Shown here: positions 20,960 to 62,109 of the stretch, piece by piece
Numbering within the stretch: the first letter of the stretch is position 1
Layout: every line of letters begins with the position of its first letter
Assembly (NCBI GenBank): GCA_024760905.1
Contig: CM045734.1
Span: 39,802,064-39,866,063 of the forward strand
Direction of reading: 5' to 3'
From: Plotosus lineatus
Taxonomy: Eukaryota; Chordata; Actinopteri; Siluriformes; Plotosidae
Length of the DNA stretch: 64,000 nucleotides
The notes under the pieces: model-generated
Databases searched by the model: none
Seen by the model: only the letters and a program-made list of their open reading frames with translations
Told to the model about the DNA's origin: nothing
Program-made: the position numbers and the translations under genes

Positions 20960-21863
20960 ACTGCTTATATTGTGTTCACAATAAATAATACATTTATGTA
21001 TCATGATCACAATATGAGCCAATTGACAATATGTTCCCAGAATGTTTGGTCAGAAATTTTGAAAAAAGTCCAATCTGACTCAAAGGATAAGCTGATTAAA
21101 TTTTGGAGATCATATGTCAAAGGTCAAGGTCATTGAAACTTCATATGCACCATTCTTGTGAATGCAATATCTCAAGAATGCTGATAGTTACATTATGCAA
21201 CAAATTGAGCTCCATACACTCGATTATCACTGTAATCCCAACATTTCTTATAAAACATGCAAAATATATTCTGATCATTTTACCAATGACATTACCAGTA
21301 GTCCTTCTTGACCTAAAAACTGGACGTTAATTGTATTTTCCACACAGGAATATAAACACCAAGTGGTGGTTCTAGTGTTAATAATGAAATTATAATAATT
21401 CTCAGAAAACTATTTTTAATGTATGCTGGAAGGATTTTTTTTACTGTCAGAAATATGTACAATGGCAGCCTTGCATGTGACTTGTTACTCCCTTACTTGG
21501 AATAGAAAAGTTAAATAATAATATTCTAACTAATGACAAAATATAGCATAATTTATAAGAAACCTGCTTTATCTAAAACAATGCAAATATTTAAGAAAAA
21601 TACATATTAAATCATTGAATGATTGAGGATGAATGAATATTAAATCTGCTAATAGTCACTAGCAATACAGTACTTTGGTACAAATTGGTTAATATATCCA
21701 TTATTACATAAATGAGTGAGGATTGTAAACCACAATATAATTCAAATATCATTTAAAATACACCATATAATTTTATGTAACAAAAAACACCACACATTAT
21801 ACGAAGTATAAGTAATAGCTGAGTAATTTTTTTCTTTCCTGCCCCCACCCAGGTTTGCCCAGT
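20960..21863. other. malt1 3' flank, no gene
   Basis: AT-rich sequence downstream of the malt1 stop, presumably including its 3' UTR. No canonical AATAAA was seen on the minus strand near the stop; ATTAAA (complement at about 21414) is one candidate poly(A) signal. A diverged repeat with TCAAAGGTCAAGGTCA lies at about 21117. Confidence 0.4.
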
Positions 21864-51690
<29,827 letters not shown>

Positions 51691-52220
51691 TTTGTTTCCT
51701 TGAATAAGTGTGGATTAAAGAAAGGCCTGGAGATTTAAACACCGAAACCTGTTAGACATCAGCAGGTTTACAGGTGAAAGACTGCTGCTGTTTCCTTACA
51801 ACTGGTGGAGGTGGGGAAATCCACTGCGCCTCAGACCATGGCACTCTCCTAAATACCTCACTACATAGCACAAGTGTTCACTTTATAGGCCGCATTAACC
51901 ATTATTACCATACCCTATGTAGGGCACTTAAATAAAACTTCTAACAATTTGAGATTAAACCTATGTCTGCTCGTAAATTTCCACTTCCTGATCTTACGTT
52001 CTCTGAAAGTGCATCTCTACGTAACTTACAGGAACCTTTAAACACAAGATTCAAAGTATAAGAGTCTCAAGGGGCAAATGGGGCAATTCTATCTATATTT
52101 ATAGTAAGTCCAACCTATGGTGCATCTGAATCTGCTGAAGAGTAATAATCCCATGGAAAATATAAAGGATGCAACTTGTAAAAATATTAACAACAAATTG
52201 ATACACACATACATACACAC

Positions 52221-52277
<57 letters not shown>

Positions 52278-52390
52278 TTTAATATTTTGACAGATGCACC
52301 ATAGGCTGAGCTTACTGTCCATAAAATGAAACTTAACTTTATATTCCACCTCATGCTTGTGGGTGTTTCTAATTTGCATATTCATATAAT
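51691..52390. promoter_or_regulatory. malt1 upstream region
   Basis: Presumed 5' UTR and promoter. GGGGAAATCC at 51813-51822 resembles an NF-kB site, about 120 bp before the ATG. No TATA box placed, no CpG island. A (GT)n tract lies at 52220-52276. Inferred from position only. Confidence 0.35.
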
Positions 52391-52394
52391 CAGT

Positions 52395-52530
52395 ATCTGG
52401 GAGAGATAGATTGTGGTTAGCAGGAGTAAGAAGGTTCTAGGTTCAAGTTCTGGCTCGGTGAGGGCGTTTCATGTTCTCATATTGCGTGGGATTCCCCTGG
52501 GTTTGCTGGTTTCCTCCCACAGTCCAGAGA
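52395..52530 (+). mobile_element. SINE-B fragment
   Basis: GGTTAGCAGGAGTAAGAAGG, GGTTCAAGTTCTGG, TTTCCTCCCACAGTCCAGAG. Confidence 0.6.
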
Positions 52531-52549
52531 CATTCATTCATTAATTCTG

Positions 52550-52776
52550 GATCATTGATCCTAAAGTTGGGGGTTCGAGTCCCACTCTCCACAAGGTTGT
52601 CACTGTCCCCCCAGTGCAGCTAACTGGGTTATCAAAGGCCGGCCATGTCTCTCACTGTCTATGGTGAGAGGTTCATGTAAAAGAACCATTGCTGACTTTG
52701 ACAAGAGTAGCTGCAAAGCCATGAGCATATTTCCGCCCTGCGATGCCCTGGCGAGCTGTCCAGGGTGTACTCTCAG
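52550..52776 (+). mobile_element. SINE-A (tail 2), forward half of inverted pair
   Basis: From GATCATTGATCCTAAAGTTGG to CCAGGGTGTACTCT. It meets an inverted copy at the shared tail. Confidence 0.8.
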
Positions 52777-52925
52777 CCATCTCAGCCGACTCCAGGCAAG
52801 GGTAGAGTACACCCTGGACAGCTAGCCAGGCCATCGCAGGGCAGGAACACACTGACAGCTATGCAGCTACTCTTGTCAAAAGTCAGCAATGGTTCTTTTA
52901 CATGCCTCTCACCATAGACATGGCC
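52777..52925 (-). mobile_element. SINE-A (tail 2), inverted half
   Basis: Complement of tail and body (AGAGTACACCCTGGACAGC to TCACCATAGACATGGCCGGCC). With 52550-52776 it can form a long hairpin. Confidence 0.8.
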
Positions 52926-52926
52926 G

Positions 52927-53520
52927 GCCGGTGTACCCCGACTTCACCCAGTGCTAAGATGGGCTCCAGCCGTCACGTGACCCTAAGAAGAATACAGTCT
53001 GTCTGTCTTCCTTTCGGCTTTTTCCCTTTTACTCGGGAGTCGCCACTTGATTTGGCAGAGGTTTTTACGTCGGATGCCCTTCCTGTCACAACCCTTTTTA
53101 GCAAGGGACAGAAACACGCTGACGACTTTGCAGCTACTCTTTACGAAAGTCAGCAATGGTTCTTTTACATGCCTCTCACCATAGACATGGCCCGCCTTTG
53201 CTAACCCATTTAGCCGCACTGGGGGGACAGTGACAACCTTGTGGAGAGTGGGACTCGAACCCCCAACCTTTGGATCAGCGATCCAGCGCCCTATACCACT
53301 AGACCACCACTGCCCCTCCTAAGAAGAATACAGTACAGTACTGTAATCAGTTTGGAAAATGAATTAATCAAGTTATTTCGTTAGTGAACTGTAGGTGTCG
53401 CTTTCGTCTCCTACTTAAGCCATACTTCCTCTTTCAGGATTCCACGGAGGTCAAAGTTTCTCTTGATCGCCCTGTCACCCACACCCACTCATCCACCCAT
53501 CCACACACCCACTCATCCAT
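52927..53520. repeat. Segmental duplication, copy 1 (holds a SINE)
   Basis: Apart from the SINE, it matches 54905-55160: GTGTACCCCGACTTCACCC, TGGGCTCCAGCCGTCACGTG, GTAATCAGTTTGGAAAATG, TGTAGGTGTCGCTTTCGTC, GATTCCACGGAGGTCAAAG. The copies differ at few positions. Confidence 0.9.
52999..53317 (-). mobile_element. SINE-A, tail 1, 17-bp TSD
   Basis: Inverted copy with a small deletion in the tail. Perfect duplication CCTAAGAAGAATACAGT at 52982-52998 and 53318-53334. The duplicated segment at 54905-55160 carries the same site without the SINE. Confidence 0.93.
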
Positions 53521-53522
53521 CC

Positions 53523-53632
53523 ATCCACACATCCTGGTGGGACAGCAGTGACAGCTGTGGAGAGTGGGGCTTGAACCCCCAACCTTAGGATCGGCAATCC
53601 AGCACCTTACTACTGGGCCACCACTGCCCCCA
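53523..53632 (-). mobile_element. SINE-A head fragment
   Basis: Complement of the tRNA-like head (GGAGAGTGGGGCTTGAACCC, TACTGGGCCACCACTGCCCC). Confidence 0.75.
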
Positions 53633-54088
53633 GAGACATGCACATTAGGCTAATTGGCTGCTCCAAATTGCCCTATGTATGATTATGAATGGTTGTGTGG
53701 CCCTGTGATGTACCACAGCTTTGCCCCATGGGCGAGCTGAGATAGTCTCCCTGTGTTCCTAGTGGGATAAAGTAGCTTGGAAAAAGAATGAATTAATCAT
53801 AAATATATTACTTTTTGAACATTAATCTACTACATCTATTACACTAATTTATTTGTTTATTTTATTTATTTTAATTATTTGTTATATTATAATGTGTAAG
53901 TTAAGTTTTAATTACTAGTAGCATATAACATGATGAATACTTATCCAATTTCATTACTTGGCAGTCTATTTACATGTACTGTGAAATTTACTTTGCTAAT
54001 TTATTAATCGACATATATGTTTTCCATTTACCAAAGCAGCATGACTGTTTACTACAACATATGCATCAATCCGCTTATGTAATTGCTT

Positions 54089-54570
54089 TTAACTGGCTTT
54101 TACACCCAGGCCTAGGTGCTCATTAGGCAGATGTTTACTCCTGGTTTCCATAGCATAAGCGACTAGGAGTACAACTCCTCCTGGATGGGACCATTCGCAG
54201 GTTACCATCGCAGGTTACCTTCCCAGTATATTTTTAATGGTACCCATTCATACTGTTGGGTGAACAGAGACACACCTGTGGTTGAGACCTTGCCCAGGGG
54301 TCTTAGCACAGTAAGGGTCTCAGCACAGTAAGGGTCTCAGTGGGATTCGAACTCACAACCTCCCGAACATGAGCGCAGCACCCTAACCACTACGCCACCG
54401 GCCCCACCAATACAGTACCTATTTATACTGCTGGGTTGCCAGAGGCACACCCATGGTTAAGAGCTTGCCCAGGGAGTCTTTCGCACAGTATAGGGATTAA
54501 TGGGGATTCAAACCCATGACCTCCAGATGAGCCCAGCACCTGAACCACTATGCCACCAGCCACACATATT
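54089..54570 (-). mobile_element. Two SINE-C copies in tandem, inverted
   Basis: 54089-54410 is nearly complete (AACTCCTCCTGGATGGGACC, ACCACTACGCCACCGGCCCC). 54411-54570 is a second, diverged partial unit (ATTTATACTGCTGGGTTGCC to CACTATGCCACCAGCCAC). Confidence 0.8.
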
Positions 54571-54639
54571 CTGTTAACATAATCCTGTTAAATAAGCCAA
54601 AATAGTCTTGATTCTACAGATGTAGTTCCCTCTATTGTA

Positions 54640-54805
54640 CAGCCTTGTGATACAGGGTGTTCTTTGTGGAGTTTGTCTGTTCTCCCCAAACTTGCTTTGA
54701 CTTCTTCCAGGTACATACTATAGTTTTCACCCACAGTCCAAAGACGTCCCCATTCGGCTAAATTACTTTTCCAAACTGTCCCTAGGTTAGAGTGTGAGTG
54801 TAAAT

Positions 54806-54876
<71 letters not shown>

Positions 54877-54965
54877 CTCTGTAATGGTCTTGCAAACTAT
54901 TCAGGGTGTACCCCGACTTCACCCAGTGCTGGCTAAGATGGGCTCCAGCCGTCACGTGACCCTAA
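54640..54965 (+). mobile_element. SINE-B with internal (TG)n
   Basis: Centre CACCCACAGTCCAAAGACG, tail CAGGGTGTACCCCGACTTCA. A (TG)n run at 54812-54869 sits where the element's GTGTGAATGG region would be. Confidence 0.7.
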
Positions 54966-55160
54966 GAAGAATACAGTACAGTACTGTAATCAGTTTGGAA
55001 AATGAATTAATCAAGTTATTTCATTAGTGAACTGTAGGTGTCGCTTTCGTCTCCTACTTAAGCCATACTTCCTCTTTCAGGATTCCACGGAGGGCAAAGT
55101 TTCTCTTGATCGCCCTGTCACCCACACCCACTCATCCATCCATCCACACACCCACTCACC
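54905..55160. repeat. Segmental duplication, copy 2 (empty site)
   Basis: Pair of 52927-53520. CCTAAGAAGAATACAGT occurs once here (54960-54976), the state before SINE insertion. Confidence 0.9.
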
Positions 55161-55270
55161 TTCCCATCCACACACACTCACACACACACACACACACACA
55201 CACTGGCTGTTACAGAAACTGCAGCTGGATACTGGAGCGAGTTGGATATTGACACACACCCAAGGTAAAC
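55081..55270 (+). other. Short coding-like exons, unrecognised
   Basis: After CCTCTTTCAG: DSTEGKVSLDRPVTHTHS, running into (CA)n. Then after GCTGTTACAG: AAGYWSELDIDTHP up to AAG|GTAAAC. The splice-like borders are suggestive but the pieces are short and I know no matching family. Confidence 0.2.
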
Positions 55271-55819
55271 ACATTTTATAGAAATGGTTTTTTTTGTGTG
55301 TGTGTGTAAATATAGCTCAGTTTTTCTATAATCTGTTCTATCACTATTTGTGAAGGTTTTTTTTCCTTTCTAAGATGTACAGATTAAAATGTGTGGAAAT
55401 GGAAATAGAGTGACTTTATAGTTGTTTTCCATGTTATTAATACTTGGCTTTGGCTATTAATGCTTGGCTTTGTTTCATGTAGAGATTTAGTTTTATTTTG
55501 TATCAGAATAAAGGTACTGTATGTTATGAACAATGGAATTCACAGCAAGTCAAAATCATGTGTAAGGAACGTGTCACATACTTGTGACCGCATTATGGGC
55601 CAAATAAATATTATTGTGACTAAATTGGAATTTTAATAATTGTTTAATGTTTAATATATTTTAATAATAGCATCACATTTTTTGCCTATGACTGTGCGGT
55701 GCTTCAAATTAAAGGATGTTCTCTATACTGTATGTCTAGACATAAATTATTATAGATATTATGTATGCTAATTGATTTACTGGATTTTGAACAAGTATTT
55801 CAGATCATTTGTTTTTGAA

Positions 55820-56163
55820 TGGGGCAGTGGTGGCCTAGTGGTATAGGGTGCTGGATCGCTAATCCAAAGGTTGGGGATTCGAGTCCCACTCTCCACAAAA
55901 TTGTCACTGTCCTCCCCATTGCAGCTAACCGGGTCATCAAAGGCCAGCCATGTCTCTCACTGTCTATGGTGTGAGGCATGTAAAAGAACTATTGCTGACT
56001 TTTGACAAGAGTAGGTTGCAAAGCCATCAGTGTGTTTCTGGCCTGTAATGGCCTGGCTGTCCAGGGTGTACTCTGCCCTCGCCCGGAGTTGGCTGGGATG
56101 GACGCCAGCCTCCCTGCGACCCTAATTAGGATTAAGCGGGTACAGAAAATGAACTGAACTGAA
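55820..56163 (+). mobile_element. SINE-A, tail 2, full length
   Basis: Head GGGGCAGTGGTGGCCTAGTGG, B box GATTCGAGTCCCA, body, tail CGACCCTAATTAGGATTAAG, then (GAACT)n. Confidence 0.9.
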
Positions 56164-56227
56164 CATTTTTAATGTAAATTAGGGGTCATAACAAATGTGC
56201 AGTCATGGACACCTTAATTTAGTTAGG

Positions 56228-56230
56228 TCA

Positions 56231-56268
<38 letters not shown>

Positions 56269-56295
56269 TGATGATGATGATGATGATGATGATGG
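56228..56295. repeat. (AAT)n(GAT)n microsatellite
   Basis: Trinucleotide run that changes unit midway. Confidence 0.9.
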
Positions 56296-56495
56296 TGATT
56301 CCACTAACGAAAACATTATTAAAATCACATTGGCTACAGCTACACCACTTTTGACATAAATATAATCAGACTTTACTAATTTTGAGCTGCAGAGAATGCA
56401 ATTTTTTTTTTTTAATTGTTGATTTTTTTGAATTCTCTGATTTATTAGTGTTTTATTCTTGAGATCTTGAGGGAGACATTATTTTTTTGTTTGCT

Positions 56496-56847
56496 CAGAT
56501 GAATATGTGCCTTGTACTTGTGAGAACGGTACTGAGAATTTCTGGTGAAATGACTGTAGTGACCTTTATTTTTGTGGAAAATATTGGCGTACAGAACTCG
56601 AACTGGGCCGTACACATGTCACAAAAATTGTACAAAAAATCTTCACCAGTTGTTAAAGAGGAAAAGGAATTTGATGCCTTTTCCTTTGCCAATGATTTGT
56701 AGCGAACCAACTAATTGTATAAACCATTGCTACCCCTGCATGATGCCTGCACATGATAAAGGTTTGGCAAGGAAGGAAAAATGGACTGTGCGGATTAAAT
56801 TAATGAATAAAAGAGATGGGCCTAAGAAACCAGTACACACTGAATAA
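56496..56847 (+). other. Coding-like block, unrecognised
   Basis: After TTTGCTCAG two overlapping frames are open: GVQNSNWAVHMSQKLYKKSS with VKEEKEFDAFSFANDL and a stop, and in another frame INHCYPCMMPAHDKGLARKE with MNKRDGPKKPVHTE and a stop. It could be a terminal exon with a frame change, or chance. Confidence 0.2.
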
Positions 56848-56948
56848 GAACTGATCTCTGTACTTATATATCTTAATAATGATTTTACAAAATTAATTTC
56901 ATATATAACTGTGCTGCTTATTTTTAAAGTGTTATGAAAAGACAACAT

Positions 56949-56951
<3 letters not shown>

Positions 56952-57036
<85 letters not shown>
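56952..57036. repeat. (TA)n microsatellite
   Basis: About 85 bp of TA. Confidence 0.95.
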
Positions 57037-57039
<3 letters not shown>

Positions 57040-57520
57040 GAAAAATGATGAGGAAAAATATATTTATTTATCTTAAAAACATTAATGCAACACAATATAA
57101 TTACATGGATGCAAAATGTAAAATATCTTGAAACAGTTGCCAATCAGCCATTTTTCTGGTAATATTTGAATTCAGCATAATCTATAATAAACCGCAGAAT
57201 AAACAAACATTTATTTTCAAAGCAGAGTACAGTACTTCTAAAAATCTGTATACCATGCCATAAAAATTGTTGCCTTAAGTCTTTTATTTATGAACATTCG
57301 TGTTTTGGCTTCATTATTGGTTATTGGATTCATGGTTTGGCTTAAAACTGTTGAGCTCATGTAAACATTCTAGTCAACTATTATAAAAAATAATAATTGA
57401 TATAATTTAATGGGGTTTTGGGATTTCTCTCACTGTACCAAAATAAGGAAACCCTTATTAGACCTCCTAGACCCCTGCTGGTCCCCAAATCCCACTTTAA
57501 GTACCATTAATTCAAATTAT

Positions 57521-57522
<2 letters not shown>

Positions 57523-57561
<39 letters not shown>

Positions 57562-57585
57562 AATAATAATAATAATAATAATAAT
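57523..57585. repeat. (ACA)n(ATA)n microsatellite
   Basis: Trinucleotide run leading into (ATTC)n at 57586-57604. Confidence 0.9.
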
Positions 57586-57623
57586 ATTCATTCATTCATT
57601 CATTTTCTGAATTACTTCATCCT

Positions 57624-57940
57624 GGGGCTGGTGGCGTAGTGGTTGGGGTGCTGTGCTCATGATCGGCAGGTTGTGTGTTCAAATCCCAGTTAGATCCCCA
57701 CTGTGCTAAGACCCTTGGGCAAGGTCTCAACCACAAGTGTGCCTCTGTTCACACAGCAGTATAAATGGGTACCAGTAAAATATACTGGGAAGGTAACCTG
57801 TGATGGACTAGCGTCCCATCCAAGAGGAATTGAACTCCTAGTCGCTTCACGCTATGGACACCGGAGATAAGCACCGGTCCGATGAGCCACTATGGCTTGG
57901 GTGTAAAAAATCCCAAAGGCCTTTACCTTACCTTCATCAT
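57624..57940 (+). mobile_element. SINE-C, longest copy
   Basis: Head GGGGCTGGTGGCGTAGTGG, GTGTTCAAATCCCAGTTAG, centre as in the other copies, and a 3' part absent from 20319: GAGATAAGCACCGGTCCGAT, ATGGCTTGGGTGTAAAAAAT, CCTTTACCTTACC. The 3' end agrees with the complement at 34729-34800. Confidence 0.88.
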
Positions 57941-57944
57941 AATT

Positions 57945-58122
57945 AGGGTACTGGGGAGACTGGTGCCCATCTCAGGCGAGGGCAGAGTACACCCTGTACA
58001 GCTCACTAGTCCATTGCAGGGAAGAAACATGCTGACGGCTATGCATTCAGCCTACTCTTGACGGAAGTCAGCAATAGTTCTATTACATGAACCTCTCAGG
58101 ATAAACAGTGAGAGACATGATT
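57945..58122 (-). mobile_element. SINE-A fragment, tail 2
   Basis: Complement of the L2-like tail (ATAATTAGGGTACTGGGGAG) and body to GACAGTGAGAGACATG-like sequence. No head. Confidence 0.75.
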
Positions 58123-59573
58123 ATTATTATTATTATTAGTAGTAGTAGTATTAGTATTGCTTTTATTATTTATTTTTAGACCATTCTAATGTACTTTGTA
58201 TCATCTTGGAATAATAATCAACTGTCTCAATGAATTTTTCAGTGTGAACACAATTCTCATATTAACAATTTATTGAATAAGGTAAGCATTTGAGACAGAA
58301 CCTTTTACTGTACTTGAGTGTGAAGACTCTATCCCAAAACACAAACTACCACCCAAAATTGTAATTCAAATTTTAAAAAATGAATAGTCAAAAAATATAC
58401 AGTATTATATAGTATAAAATATATAAATAGCCTGACGGGCTATTTAGTAGATGTTTTTTCCAGTGTACTGCATATGGTGGCTCAATTTTGCTGCTTGTAT
58501 TAGGTGCCCATATGTATTAATCCAATCAGGTGATACTGTGATTGCAGATGACATACAGACAATATCTTTTGGAGGACTTGGGGCCTGCCCCAGTACTTGT
58601 TGGGGTGCTCTTCAGTATGAGCCAAAGGGTTCTGAATAATTAGTGATAAGATGTGATAAATAATTCACACCTTTTTAAATAAAGATACTTGCTCACACAT
58701 ATGTAAAAGAGAGATGAGGTGGCATTATTTTGTTGTGTAAACATTAATTGACATTAACAAGGTTCGTATAGGTAGCTGTCTGTGCCTCAAGCTGAAAACT
58801 CTGTTTTTATGACAGTTGCTTTGTATACACCATGACATTAAATATGGAAGACGAGTCAATCCTGCTGCTTGCAATCTATGGCATCTGTATTAGAGACCTA
58901 GTCTCACCATCTGATCACTTAGTCACGTCACTGTTTTACAACACAGTGAGGTGAAAATAGGAAGCACGTGACGCTGCATGGGAAAATCATGGATAAGTCG
59001 CTAGCCATTTTGTGCTATGGGCCACGGGTTCGTAAAGAGAACACAATGTTTGGGTTGTAAACGGACTCTAAGGCTTACTTTTAAACATTAATACACTTCT
59101 TGTCCGTGTTTAGACGTAGTATTTCAGATTTAGTTTAAAACCATTGTGCCCGGAGTGACTTATCCACAGCAGTCATGATCAGAACCCCTCACATCTTCTT
59201 CCGCTTGTCTGATCTTGAGTTTGAATTATTTTGGAAAGAATCATACATCTACTATTGAAGTATGAATTTCTTTATTGCTCAACGATTTTTCTAAAAGGCT
59301 CCATTACTGTTGAAAGTGAGGGACTGTAAGCCTGCTTTCCATCCACTACCATCCATACTATTGTTTACATTGGGGCTCATGGAGCTCAGCAGTGCATGAA
59401 TTGCAAAGTTGTCGGATTTCTATGGAAGAAATATTTTGGAGATGAAAATGACAAATCGAAGATTTTCGCAGTGATGACAGAGAGGATCAACTCGTACTAG
59501 TGAAAAATGTTGCTGATCATGAACACAAGCAACCTGTTGAGTGACTGTGGCTGTACATAAAAATTACTCACAC

Positions 59574-59626
<53 letters not shown>

Positions 59627-59866
59627 GTTTTCAAGGATGTATTTTTACTTCAGGAAAATGAACCTTTATATTTTTATGAATCACAATTATAATATGTGTT
59701 GGGTGTGTTTTGAGCTGTCGAGGCTGTAGGTTATGTGATGCGTCCGCCAGTCATTTTTAGAGCAGATCTCTGTGTTTATGTACCTGAAAATTGAATTATT
59801 CCCAAGTAGTAACTGAGTGTAACAAGTAACTTAGTGACTTCCCAACGATTTCAGTCTTTTTTGACA
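58123..59866. other. Intergenic, no recognised gene
   Basis: Contains a short open stretch at about 58461-58639 after GTTTTTTCCAG (GDTVIADDIQTISFGGLGAC then a stop at 58639) that matches nothing I know, and (TG)n at 59577-59622. Confidence 0.4.
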
Positions 59867-59874
59867 TTATAGGG

Positions 59875-60783
59875 CAGGGGTCGGGAACCTTTTTGACTAA
59901 GAGAGCCAAAAATAAACACATATATTAAAATCTAATCCTCTGAGAGCCATATATATATTTTTATACTGAATACAACTAAATGGAAAAAGAAGACCAACGA
60001 TTTTAGAGTATAATAACACTCTGAATTTATTTTAAACAACATTGTTATCACAAAGTTATTTATTAATACGACTTCTGGTGCTGCATGGTGTTGCTGGTGG
60101 CTTTGTAGTCTGGTTGATACGTGCTGAGGTTCAGCTTCATGCAGGCTTTTAGGCTTCCATCTGTTAAACGTGAACGCAGGTTGGTCTTGATGTTTTTCAT
60201 GTGTCAAAAGGACTGCTCGCGTGCACATGTGGAGCCAAACATGGTCAATATGGCACGACTCACAGGCAGCAGTGTTCGGTATGTGACAAGAAGTGTCCCA
60301 ATCCCAATCCGACAAGACAAGTTTTGGCGATCAGCTGGTCTGCGGGTTGAAGTTTATCCATGTCTGTCCATTAGTGTTTTGCTTGCCAGCTCTGCTTGGC
60401 TTCGTGCAAATGAGAGGATCAAAAATGAGGAAAATTTACCTTTTAACCCAAAAACAACTTGCGCAAGCTGCTGCATATAATCCAATAAAATTAGAGTTTC
60501 AAGGTATCGGACCCGCCCACACACTGGAGTACAGAAAGGATTGGCTCTCCGCTGCGCACCACAGTGACAAGTGGTGTTGAAAATATATTTATAGATTAAA
60601 ATGCATGAGATTTATTTATGTTTTTGTTTTATTTCATGGCTTTTTTCCTGTATTTTTATTTAAAGGGCAGCGAAATCATAATTAGTTATTCTGTTAATAC
60701 AGGCCACCTGATTTATCTGAGAGCCAGATGCAGTCATCAAAAGAGCCACATCTGGCTCGCGAGCCATGGGTTCCCGATCCCTG
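59875..60783. mobile_element. hAT transposon remnant, 909 bp, 8-bp TSD
   Basis: TIRs CAGGGGTCGGGAACC and GGTTCCCGATCCCTG. Perfect duplication TTATAGGG at 59867-59874 and 60784-60791, the 8-bp size typical of hAT. Inside, the minus strand keeps a transposase fragment (SHIDHVWLHMCTRAVLLTHE, KPKSLHEAEPQHVSTRLQ). GAGAGCCA repeats occur subterminally. Confidence 0.9.
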
Positions 60784-60791
60784 TTATAGGG

Positions 60792-61785
60792 CAAGTTTTA
60801 TGCTTGGAAAAAAATCCAATAAAAAATCGAGCTATTTCAATTTTTACAAAAAGAAAAAGAAGATAATAGAAACACAATGAACTTATCACTTTCATGAAAG
60901 GAGTTTTAGAAGACTTCAGTTTTGTAACACTGGGCTTTATCATGCTGGACCCATGTGAAGATGGGTAAATTGTGTCCATGAAGAGCTACACATGATCAGC
61001 AATGATACTCAAATAGGCTGTGGCATTCAAGTGATGATTGATTGGTATTAATAGTATACCAAGAAACCATTCCCCACATTGGCATACAGTCTCCACCAAC
61101 CTGGGCTCTTAACAGAAGGGAGGCTTGGTCCATGGATTCATGCTGTTGGTGCATAATTATTAATGTACCATCTGTGTACCTCAGCAGAAATCAAGAGTAA
61201 TCTGACAAAGTTCTGTTTTTTTTTCCAGTCTTCAACTGTTCAGTGTTGGTGAGGCTGTGTCTACTGCAGCTGCAGCTTTAACTTTCTGTTCTCACCTGAC
61301 AGAAATGGAACACAGTGTTAGCTATGTGGTCTTGCAGTGTTGCAGTCGATCTGTATGTGACATTAATAAGTTGTGCATTAAGGCTACAGTTCCATAGAGT
61401 GGTTATCTGAGATACTGTCGACTTTCTGTCAGCTCAAATAGTACGGGTAATTCTCAATTGAATTTTCTCAGTAACAGGGGAGTTCTGTCTGTAGACCTTT
61501 TACTCTCTGGATCACATTTCCCTAATTCTAATGCTTAATACTAATATTACCCAAAGATGCTGGGCCATATGGGCATTATTTTATGCATCATGATGTTGCC
61601 ACATAATTGGCTGATTGCACTGGTACAGCCAAAATTCTTCTGAAATAAATATAATTAAACTTTACTACACTGGGAATGAAAATAATTTTGAAAATTCATG
61701 ATTGGCTCTAGTTTTTAAGTTATGGTACTGGGTCGGAATATCGTCAACCAAGACTTAACAAGGTTTATCTTCCATTTCATTCAAA
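60792..61785. other. Intergenic, no feature
   Basis: No repeat family, RNA gene or coding exon recognised. Confidence 0.4.
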
Positions 61786-61789
61786 TAAA

Positions 61790-62105
61790 CTTGTTTCGTA
61801 GGGTGGTGGGGCTTTCATTCAGAGATAGGGTGAGAAGCTTAGGTATTTGAGAGGGCCTAGAAATAAAACTGTGGCTGCTCCTCAGTATTGAGAGGAGCCA
61901 GTTGAGATGGCTTGGGCATTTGAGTCGAATGCCTCTCGAGCGCTTCCTTGTTGGGGTGTTTAGGGCACGTCTAACTGGGAAGAGGCCCTGCGGATTACTC
62001 AGAACATGTTGGAGGGACTATGTCTCTCAGCTGGTCTGGAAATGCCCAAGTGTACCCCTGGAAGAGCTGGAGGAAGTGCCTGGAGGGAGGGACGTCTGGA
62101 TCTCT
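61790..62105 (+). mobile_element. Second LINE family, 3' fragment
   Basis: Matches 24475-24790: GGGTGGTGGGGCTTTCATTC, AGTTGAGATGGCTTGGGCAT, CTGGAAGAGCTGGAGGAAGT. Translation QLRWLGHLSRMPLERFLVGV. More diverged than the 22-kb copy, with no simple-repeat tail. Confidence 0.85.
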
Positions 62106-62109
62106 CATG

